DNA of 64,000 bases from JALORV01 sp963780715 (GTDB lineage Bacteria > Pseudomonadota > Gammaproteobacteria > Burkholderiales > Burkholderiaceae_F), in contig CAWADK010000012.1 in the NCBI GenBank assembly GCA_963780715.1, positions 1-64,000 of the forward strand, read 5' to 3'. Position 1 is the first letter of the stretch; each line of letters starts with the position of its first letter. A model generated the notes under the pieces. It did no database searches. It was not told where the DNA came from and worked only from the letters and a program-made list of their open reading frames with translations. The position numbers and the translations under genes are program-made. This document shows positions 28,333 to 35,961 of the stretch, piece after piece.

Positions 28333-28356
28333 TATCAAAGTGATATCACTTTGATA
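28333..28356. promoter_or_regulatory. Perfect 24-bp palindromic operator in front of the SPFH operon
   Basis: TATCAAAGTGAT (28333-28344) is followed exactly by its reverse complement (28345-28356). The site contains four TATCA/TGATA half-sites at 28333, 28341, 28344 and 28352, a layout suited to two ribbon-helix-helix dimers. It is far more A/T-rich than the surroundings and begins 12 bp upstream of the SPFH ATG, so a bound protein would block transcription or initiation. The binder is inferred to be the operon's own 61-aa protein. Confidence 0.75.
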
Positions 28357-28556
28357 GATATGCCTGACGGCGTCAAGTGCAGCCGACGGGCGGCAGACGA
28401 TGAGTCCTGACCGTATCAGTTCCGAACACCGCGCCACGTGAACGCACCGCGGCTCCGCGCGAAGATCGCGGTCAGTGGAAACCCGCATATCGACCCGAAC
28501 GACGCTGTCGCGCCGCCTTTACAGCCAGGCTTCGGTGTTGCGACCCGCATCTCGCA
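28357..28556. other. Intergenic region between the SPFH operon and the PEP-CTERM gene (upstream part)
   Basis: Together with the two sites described next, this fills the 312 bp between the palindrome and the PEP-CTERM start. No gene is convincing here. It presumably holds the SPFH promoter and any enhancer for the sigma-54 promoter. Confidence 0.5.
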
Positions 28557-28583
28557 AGACATTGAATCGAAGTCGCAATGTCT
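28557..28583. promoter_or_regulatory. Inverted repeat beside the sigma-54 promoter
   Basis: AGACATTG (28557-28564) and CAATGTCT (28576-28583) are perfect inverted copies separated by 11 bp. A further GACATTGCG copy lies at 28602-28610, just after the -12 element. The arms flank the -24 side of the promoter, so they may bind a regulator, but enhancer sites for sigma-54 usually lie further upstream. Confidence 0.5.
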
Positions 28584-28587
28584 GCGA

Positions 28588-28601
28588 GGCACGTTTCTTG
28601 C
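28588..28601 (+). promoter_or_regulatory. Sigma-54 (-24/-12) promoter of the PEP-CTERM gene
   Basis: GGCACG (28588-28593), four bases, then TTGC (28598-28601) match the RpoN consensus TGGCACG-N4-TTGC except for the leading T. The spacing GG-N10-GC is exact. Transcription would start near 28613, leaving a leader of about 55 nt before the ATG at 28669. RpoN plus the PrsK/PrsR two-component system is known to drive PEP-CTERM genes in floc-forming betaproteobacteria. Confidence 0.8.
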
Positions 28602-28668
28602 GACATTGCGCACTTGCAAAGCGAGTTCTGCGTTTAGTGCTGACTTTTAGCCAAAGGGGACACCGTCC

Positions 28669-29465
28669 ATGAGACTCAAATTCAGGAAAATCGCATTGGT
28701 AGCCCTGCTCGCAGCCGCCACGTCAGGCGCATATGCGGATCCAATCGACCTGTCGACCTGGGCGCCGTTGACGCTGGATTTCCCGGGCGGTCAGCCGGCC
28801 GGGAACTGGGTCCTCGAGGGAGGCAACACGGCAGTCCAGCAGACGGTCAACGCCGATCCGTCGTTCTTTCGAAACAACGTGAACCAGACGAGCTACTCGA
28901 TCAACGGCTCTTGGCAGGTTCTCGAAAGGGGCGGGGATGATGACTACATGGGCTTCGCCTTCGGCTACCAGAACTCGAGCAACTTCTATCTCTTCGACTG
29001 GAAGCAGGGCTCCCAAGGTTACGTCGGCCGGACGGCGGCCGAGGGCATGACGATCAAGAAATTCCAGGGCGCGACCGGCAACGGTCTCGTCGATCTCTCA
29101 CTGGAGGAATTCTGGGAGAACCAGGTTAGCTTCGGTGACATGACCGTCCTTGGCGACCAACCACGGTGCCGACAAAGGGTGGGCAGACCAAGTGCTCTAT
29201 GACTTTCTCCTGGATTTCAATCTGAATCCCGGCGAGATCCACATCCTCGTGAAGCAAGGTGCCACGACGCTGTGGGACATCACGATCAACGACCTCGTCC
29301 TTCACTTCGGGCCAGTTTGCGTTCTACAACAACTCGCAGCAGCAGGTCCGTTACGCGGGTTTCGAGCAGGAAGGTGGCGTCACGGTTCCCGAGCCAGGAA
29401 CGCTCGCGATTCTCGGGCTTGCACTGGCCGGACTTGGCTTCGTGCGCCGCCGCAGACTGCACTGA
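28669..29465 (+). CDS. PEP-CTERM sorting-domain protein with thrombospondin-C-terminal-like domain (two frameshifts)
   Basis: An exported surface or matrix protein handled by an exosortase. It starts with a signal peptide (ALVALLAAATSGAYA). The central region WQVLERGGDDDYMGFAFGYQ with NSSNFYLFDWKQGSQGYVG resembles thrombospondin C-terminal/LamG-type beta-sandwich domains, which often bind calcium through such acidic turns. It ends in the sorting signal VPEPGTLAILGLALAGLGF followed by RRRR. Indels near 29143 and 29308 split it into three frames; joined it is about 265 residues. No exosortase gene is in the window. A terminator follows at 29488. Confidence 0.88.
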
Positions 29466-29487
29466 CCCGCAGTTGTGAAAGCGAAAG

Positions 29488-29510
29488 AGCCCGCCGAGTG
29501 CGGGCTTTTT
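29488..29510 (+). terminator. Intrinsic terminator after the PEP-CTERM gene
   Basis: AGCCCGC (29488-29494), loop CGAGT, GCGGGCT (29500-29506), then TTTT. It lies 23 bp after the stop codon. Confidence 0.9.
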
Positions 29511-29529
29511 CATTTCCTGGTCGTCGCGA

Positions 29530-30244
29530 ATGGCCCAACGTGTTTACGTTCCTGCCGCGCAGATCGCCCGCCTGTTTGCGCGCGCGCTCGATGCCGGTAT
29601 CGAGACTGCCTGGGTCGTCAACGCCATACAGATGCGAGACCTCGCGCCGCCCGCATTGGCGAGCCCCACCTGGCCGTGGCCTGTTCGCCTTCGGTTGCTC
29701 GGCGGCTTCGAGTGCGAGGTCGAAGGCAAGCCCGTCGCGAGTGGCAGCGTCAAGGCAGCGGCAAAGCCGCTGGCACTGCTGCGCCGGATCGCCGTGCTCG
29801 CGGGCTACGAGGGCGTCTCGGCCGACACGGTCTCACGCGGTCTTTGGCCGGGCGAAGGGCGGGAGGGGCGCGAGAAGGTTCTGGAAACGACACTTGCCCG
29901 GCTGCGCAAGCTTCTGGGCTGCGCCGACGCGTGCTCCTGCACGAAAATCGCCTGCGACTGAACACACGACGCGTCTGGCTCGACATGGCGATGCTCACGG
30001 GTGAACTCGATGCGCTGCGCGACCCGGGTGCCGGTGAACTCCGATGGCGCGTGATCTTCGGCCTGTATCGCGGCCCATTGCTCGATGACGAAACAGACGC
30101 CTGGATCACTCCGTGGCGCGATCGGCTGCGCGGCCTGCTGGCGGCCTCGTTGCTGACGCGCGCGAAACACCGGGCGACTCCGAGCGCTGGCTGCGCGCCT
30201 GTGCCGCCGATGCCCAGCTCCCGCAGCACCGTCCCGGGTGAGCT
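29530..30244 (+). pseudogene. C-terminal relic of a BTAD/SARP-type transcriptional activator
   Basis: The first part, from ATG 29530 (RLFARALDAGIETAWVVNAI, WPWPVRLRLLGGFECEVEGK, then SRGLWPGEGREGREKVLETTLARLRKLLG), matches the end of large MalT/LuxR-like regulators. There an OmpR-like fold precedes a bacterial transcriptional activator domain. A frameshift near 29930 is followed by LLHENRLRLNTRRVWLDM and ELRWRVIFGLYRGPLLDDE in another frame. The remainder decays before 30244. The N-terminal ATPase and repeat regions, usually more than 600 residues, are absent, and the upstream DNA is an unrelated gene plus terminator. I read it as a genuine gene remnant. Confidence 0.65.
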
Positions 30245-30271
30245 TCGCGGCGCGCCCGCCAGACAGAAGCG

Positions 30272-31366
30272 CTATTTGCCGCTGTAGTTGGTCGACTTCA
30301 ATCGCCGCTGGCGCACACCCTCGGCCAGCACGTCGAGCACCTTCACGCTGTCGTCCCAGCCGATGCAGGCGTCGGTGATCGACTGGCCGTAGGTCAACGG
30401 CTTGCCCGGCACGAGGTCCTGCCGCCCGGCCACGAGATGGCTCTCGACCATGACGCCGATGATGCGGGTGTCGCCCGCGGCGAGCTGCTGCGCGATGTTC
30501 TCGGCGACCGGCACCTGGTTGGCGTGGTTCTTCTGGCTGTTGGCGTGGCTCGCGTCGATCATCAGGCGCTGGGCAAGACCGGCCTTGCCGAGCTCGACGC
30601 AGGCGGCCTCGACGCTGGCCGCATCGAAGTTCGGCTGCCTGCCGCCGCGCAGGATGATGTGGCAGTCCTCGTTGCCCTTGGTCGAGACGATGGCCGAGTG
30701 CCCGCCCTTGGTGACCGACAGGAAGTGATGCGGCTGCTGCGCGGCCTTGATCGCGTCGGACGCGATCTTGATGTTGCCGTCGGTGCCGTTCTTGAAACCG
30801 ACCGGGCACGACAGGCCGGACGCGAGTTCGCGGTGCACCTGGCTTTCGGTGGTGCGCGCGCCGATGGCGCCCCAGGCGACGAAGTCGGCGATGTACTGCG
30901 GCGTGATCATGTCGAGATACTCGCAGCCGGCGGGCAGGCCGGCTGCGTTGATCTCCATTAACAGCTCGCGCGCGATGCGCAGGCCGTGGTTGATGCGGAA
31001 ACTGCCGTCCATGTCCGGGTCGTTGATCAGTCCCTTCCAGCCGACCGTGGTGCGCGGCTTTTCGAAGTACACGCGCATGACGATCTCGAGGTCGGCTGCG
31101 AGGCGGTCGCGCTCGGCCTTGAGCTTGCGCGCGTAGTCGAGCGCGGCCGACGGGTCATGGATCGAACACGGGCCGATCACCACGACCAGCCGGTCGTCCA
31201 TGCCGTGCAGGATGCGATGAATCGCCTGCCGGCTTTCATGCACGGTGACCGAGGCGACGTCTTCGCACGGAAACTCGCGGATCAAATGCGCGGGCGGCGA
31301 GAGTTCCTTGATCTCGCGTATCCGCAGGTCGTCGGTCATGTAGCGCATGGTTCGTGCTCCGTCCAT
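30272..31366 (-). CDS. aroG: 3-deoxy-7-phosphoheptulonate synthase (DAHP synthase, class I)
   Basis: Condenses phosphoenolpyruvate and erythrose-4-phosphate, the first step of the shikimate pathway. It is 364 residues from ATG 31366 (GAGGA upstream); ATG 31348 (MRYMTDDLRIREIKEL) is an equally plausible start closer to E. coli AroG. Signature blocks: VVVIGPCSIHDPSAALDYA, MRVYFEKPRTTVGWKGLIND, and KNGTDGNIKIASDAI. Homologues are feedback-inhibited by Phe or Tyr. Here there is also an attenuator with a Phe/Tyr-rich leader peptide upstream, so expression is probably set by the same amino acids. Confidence 0.95.
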   Translation of the reverse strand: MDGARTMRYMTDDLRIREIKELSPPAHLIREFPCEDVASVTVHESRQAIHRILHGMDDRLVVVIGPCSIHDPSAALDYARKLKAERDRLAADLEIVMRVYFEKPRTTVGWKGLINDPDMDGSFRINHGLRIARELLMEINAAGLPAGCEYLDMITPQYIADFVAWGAIGARTTESQVHRELASGLSCPVGFKNGTDGNIKIASDAIKAAQQPHHFLSVTKGGHSAIVSTKGNEDCHIILRGGRQPNFDAASVEAACVELGKAGLAQRLMIDASHANSQKNHANQVPVAENIAQQLAAGDTRIIGVMVESHLVAGRQDLVPGKPLTYGQSITDACIGWDDSVKVLDVLAEGVRQRRLKSTNYSGK

Positions 31367-31402
31367 CGTGGGTCCTCGCTGATTCAGCCGGCCCACCTGG
31401 CG

Positions 31403-31436
31403 AAAAAAAACCGCCAGGACTTTGGGCCTGGCGGTT
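31403..31436 (-). terminator. Attenuator terminator of aroG
   Basis: On the minus strand AACCGCCAGG and CCTGGCGGTT form a perfect 10-bp stem with an 8-nt loop (31409-31436), followed by eight U residues. It lies 37 bp before the aroG ATG and 22 bp after the leader-peptide stop. There is no gene immediately before it that it could end except the leader peptide, so it acts as an attenuator. Confidence 0.92.
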
Positions 31437-31457
31437 CGGGTCGATTCGGTGTTTTCG

Positions 31458-31538
31458 TTACGCGCGCCGTTCGACTCTCTCCGCCAGGCGGAAAAAGCCA
31501 TAAAAGTAAAAGAAGTAGGAGCGCGCGGTCGGATTCAT
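31458..31538 (-). CDS. Phe/Tyr-rich leader peptide of the aroG attenuator (26 aa)
   Basis: ATG at 31538, TAA at 31458-31460. Residues 7-16 read SYFFYFYGFF: five Phe and three Tyr within nine codons. The leader DNA just after these codons contains CCTGGCGG (minus strand, 31481-31488). This is exactly complementary to the terminator's 5' arm CCGCCAGG (31427-31434), so it can form an antiterminator. Ribosome stalling at codons 8-13 would leave the antiterminator segment free; fast translation to the stop would cover it and allow termination. The ribosome site is weak (CTGGAC). The design parallels pheA leaders. That it senses charged tRNA-Phe and tRNA-Tyr is inferred. Confidence 0.88.
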   Translation of the reverse strand: MNPTARSYFFYFYGFFRLAERVERRA

Positions 31539-31575
31539 GTCCAGCACGCGCCGTCTTTGCACGGCGCGAAGACGC

Positions 31576-31605
31576 AAGATACCCGAGGATGGCGCGCGAC
31601 CGCAA
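31576..31605 (-). promoter_or_regulatory. Candidate promoter of the aroG leader
   Basis: On the minus strand TTGCGG (31600-31605) and TATCTT (31576-31581) are 18 bp apart. The predicted start near 31569 coincides with an 8-bp stem-loop (CGCGCCGT, six bases, ACGGCGCG; 31547-31568) that ends just before the leader ATG. The stem may protect the 5' end of the mRNA or affect leader translation. Confidence 0.5.
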
Positions 31606-31626
31606 GCCGGCGGCATTTGACACCGA

Positions 31627-32583
31627 TCAGACGTCGGCGCGGATCACCCAGAAGTAGCGCGTGATCTGCCAGAAGAGCGGCGCCGCGAAGGTCAGTGCAT
31701 CGAGCCGTTCGAGCACGCCGCGCGTCAGCTCGAACTCCGAGTCCCACTGGCGCGCGCCGAGGCTCTGCTTGACGGCGGCCAGCACCACGGAGCCGAGGTA
31801 GCCGGTGCCGACGATCACGAGCGACATGACGAGCGCCTGCCACCAGGTGAACGGCGTCATCCACCACAGGCCAGTCCCGATCAGCGCGCCGCACGCGCTG
31901 CCTCCCAGCACGCCGTACACGGTCTTGTTCGGGTTCGATCTGAGCGCCCGCCCGCCGAGCGCCGCGCTGAAGAGGATCTGCAGCACGTCGGTCATGAACA
32001 GCACCAGCAGGAAGAACAGCAGCAGCAGCGGTCCACGGCCCTCGTAGCCCCGGATCGGCAGCGTTGCGATCGCCGGTGCGTGGCTGATGCAGTAAACGCT
32101 GATCATCAAGCCCCATTGCACCTTGGCAATGCGCTCGAGGAAACGCTCGTTGTCCTGGCGGATGGCGACGACGACCGGCAACAGCAGGAAGACGTAGACC
32201 GGGATGAATGTCGCGAACACGCTCGCGCGTCCGAAACCGAGCAGAACGTACTGGGCCGGGATGACCAGGTAGAACGCGAGGACCAGTGCCCAGTGGTCCG
32301 AGGACTTGATGGGAGTCAGTGAAACGAATTCGCGCAGCGCGAAGAACGATGCCAGCGCGAACACCACCAGCAGCGCGACCGGGCCGAGTGCGAACGCGAT
32401 CGTGAAAACAGCCAGCACCGACCACGAGGCGCGCACGCGCGAGTTCAGAACGCCCAGCCGTGCCAGTCGCGCGGGATCACTGGTCCGATGCACGGCCCAC
32501 TGCCCGACGCCGGTCCCCACGGCGGCGAGGAGTGCCACCGCGCCAAGCACCGCGAGAAAGGTTTCCTGCTGGCTCAGGTTCAT
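31627..32583 (-). CDS. Phosphatidate cytidylyltransferase family protein
   Basis: A 318-residue integral membrane protein with about eight hydrophobic segments. Near the C-terminus it has RSNPNKTVYGVLGGSACGAL, related to the CTP-transferase signature of CdsA. CdsA converts phosphatidic acid and CTP to CDP-diacylglycerol. It may be a second paralogue, since the main cdsA normally sits in the frr-dxr cluster. It follows a PlsC-like acyltransferase by 16 bp, so the two probably make and activate phosphatidic acid together. Confidence 0.88.
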   Translation of the reverse strand: MNLSQQETFLAVLGAVALLAAVGTGVGQWAVHRTSDPARLARLGVLNSRVRASWSVLAVFTIAFALGPVALLVVFALASFFALREFVSLTPIKSSDHWALVLAFYLVIPAQYVLLGFGRASVFATFIPVYVFLLLPVVVAIRQDNERFLERIAKVQWGLMISVYCISHAPAIATLPIRGYEGRGPLLLLFFLLVLFMTDVLQILFSAALGGRALRSNPNKTVYGVLGGSACGALIGTGLWWMTPFTWWQALVMSLVIVGTGYLGSVVLAAVKQSLGARQWDSEFELTRGVLERLDALTFAAPLFWQITRYFWVIRADV

Positions 32584-32599
32584 CAGAAGGCGAGGTTCA

Positions 32600-33181
32600 T
32601 CAGGAGGCGAGTCGGATCACGGCGGCGCGCGCCCGCTCCAGAAAAGCGTCCTTGTCCTCGCCCGGCGCGAGTGACAGCGCCGCGCCAAAACGGACGGTGC
32701 AGATGATCGGCACCGGCAGCAGTGCGCCCTTGGGCATGCTGCGATGGAGGTTCTCGATGTAGACGGGGATCAGCTCGACCTGCGGGAACTCGCTCGCGAG
32801 GTGGTAGAGCCCGCTCTTGAATGGACCCGGCAGTGGCTGCGCGCTGCGCGTCCCTTCCGGAAAGATGATCAGCGAAAAGCCGTGTTCGAGCGCGTCGCGC
32901 AGCGGCTCGAGCGGATCGGCGTTCGGATCCTCGCGGCTGCGATCGACCATGACGACGTTCAGTTCGTCGCGCGCAATGGCGCCACGGATGCCCGACCTGT
33001 CCCAGTAGTCCTTCGCCGCGACCGGCCGCGTATTGGACCGGAGTTCCTCGGGCAGTGCGGCCCACAGCACCACCGTATCCATGTGGCTGGTGTGATTGCC
33101 GAAATAGATGCGCTGCGCCGCTGTCGGTGCGGAGCCGATCCAGCGTGGATAGGCGCCGACGAGCAGGCGCGTCAGCCACAC
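32600..33181 (-). CDS. 1-acyl-glycerol-3-phosphate acyltransferase-like protein (PlsC family)
   Basis: 193 residues from GTG 33181. NHTSHMD (residues 29-35) is the catalytic HX4D motif and IFPEGTRS is the second acyltransferase block. The enzyme would acylate lysophosphatidic acid. It is shorter than most PlsC proteins, and the frame stays open upstream (PLKFLPPIVWLTR), so a non-ATG start further upstream is possible. It is followed by the cytidylyltransferase in the same orientation. Confidence 0.85.
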   Translation of the reverse strand: MWLTRLLVGAYPRWIGSAPTAAQRIYFGNHTSHMDTVVLWAALPEELRSNTRPVAAKDYWDRSGIRGAIARDELNVVMVDRSREDPNADPLEPLRDALEHGFSLIIFPEGTRSAQPLPGPFKSGLYHLASEFPQVELIPVYIENLHRSMPKGALLPVPIICTVRFGAALSLAPGEDKDAFLERARAAVIRLAS

Positions 33182-33334
33182 GATCGGCGGCAGGAACTTC
33201 AGCGGATCTCCCTCAAGGCTGCTTTTCTTGTGCGCGAATTATGCCAAGGGACGCGCCGCGAACCCTGTCGACGCCCGAGGTACGACGACGGCGTGATTGG
33301 AAGTTTTCGTTCAGCAACGACCGACCGCTCACGG

Positions 33335-33611
33335 CGCGGGGCCGCCCACTTTCTTTGCATCGCCAAAGAAAGTAGGCAAAGAAAGTCGACCGCACGAGGC
33401 CGGCCTTCGGCTTCCCTTGCGCTGCAGGGCATCAGCGGGCCGTGCGCGAAACTCGCCCGATCGCGCCTGCGGCGCGCCACGGGCTCAGACACGCGCCCGG
33501 CACTGCTCCGCTGCTGCCCCGCACCGCGGCGGCGTCCTCGAGCGGACCAGAACCTTCGCTGCGCCGACGCTGCCCAAGACAATGGCGGCAGGCCCGCGAA
33601 CTCGCCGCTCG
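33335..33611. repeat. Dispersed intergenic repeat with ACTTTCTTTG/CAAAGAAAGT hairpin
   Basis: ACTTTCTTTG (33348-33357) and CAAAGAAAGT (33364-33373) form a stem, and a second CAAAGAAAGT follows at 33377-33386. The downstream part is very GC-rich and runs to the end of tldD. This cassette, with the same AAAGAAAGTAGGCAAAGAAAG core, occurs in many beta- and gammaproteobacterial intergenic regions and is often mis-annotated as short basic proteins. I recognise it from general knowledge and could not run a copy count. The stretch 33182-33334 before it holds nothing I can name. Confidence 0.6.
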
Positions 33612-35072
<1,461 letters not shown>

Positions 35073-35121
35073 CGGGAGTGGGATCTTGGGCAGGGGCGCA
35101 GTGTATCGGCTGCAGGCGGCT

Positions 35122-35961
35122 TCACATCACCCGGTGGGTGAGTGCGGGCAGCGAACTCCGGCAGCGGGCGATCACCTGCGGGTCGATGTCCCCGAAGACA
35201 ACCCCGACACCGTCAGGGCGATTGGCGATGACTTCGCCCCACGGATCGATCAGCATCGAGTGGCCGAAGGTGGCGCGGCCGTTCTCGTGGCGGCCACCTT
35301 GCGCCGGCGCGAGCACGTACGCGAGGTTCTCGATCGCGCGCGCGCGCAGCAGCACTTCCCAGTGGGCGTGCCCCGTCGTGGCGGTGAAGGCGGCCGGGAC
35401 CAGGATGAGATCGGGCTTTCCCATTGCGCGGTAGAGCTCCGGAAAGCGCAGGTCGTAGCAGATCGACAGGCCCACCTTCAGCGCCGGCCCGCCCGCGGGT
35501 TCCAGCGAGAACGTCGAGACCTTGCCGCCGGGCGCGATGGTGACGGCCTCGTCATAGCTTTCGACGCCGCGTGTGAAGCGAAACAGATGCACCTTGTCGT
35601 AACGCGCCACCAGGGCACCTTGCGGATCGAACACCAGGGTCGTGTTCAGGACGCGATCCGCCTCGGGCGCTTGCAGCGGCAACGTGCCGCCGACCAGCCA
35701 GATGCCGTGCCTGCGAGCCTGCGCGGCCAGGAACTGTTGTATCGGTCCGCTGCCGAGCGGTTCGCGCACCGCGACCTTGTCGGTGTCCTTCATCCCCATC
35801 AGGCAGAAGTACTCCGGCAGCGCGACCAGCCGTGCGCCGGCAGCGGCCGCCTCGGCGATCAGCGCCTCGGCGGTGGCGAGGTTGGTCTCGACACGTGCGG
35901 CCGACACCATCTGCACGGCGGCGACGCGCAGCGTGCGGGACGCAGTAGGTTCGGCACTCAT
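35122..35961 (-). CDS. Carbon-nitrogen hydrolase (nitrilase superfamily, Nit1-like)
   Basis: 279 residues. The Glu-Lys-Cys triad is visible: VALPEYFCLMG (Glu), RYDKVHLFRF (Lys) and SICYDLRFPELYRAMG (Cys). The sequence is close to Nit/YafV-type deaminated-glutathione amidases, which repair a side product of transamination. Its ATG overlaps the yhdP stop by 4 bp, and tldD follows 49 bp later, so it is expressed with them. Confidence 0.92.
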   Translation of the reverse strand: MSAEPTASRTLRVAAVQMVSAARVETNLATAEALIAEAAAAGARLVALPEYFCLMGMKDTDKVAVREPLGSGPIQQFLAAQARRHGIWLVGGTLPLQAPEADRVLNTTLVFDPQGALVARYDKVHLFRFTRGVESYDEAVTIAPGGKVSTFSLEPAGGPALKVGLSICYDLRFPELYRAMGKPDLILVPAAFTATTGHAHWEVLLRARAIENLAYVLAPAQGGRHENGRATFGHSMLIDPWGEVIANRPDGVGVVFGDIDPQVIARCRSSLPALTHRVM

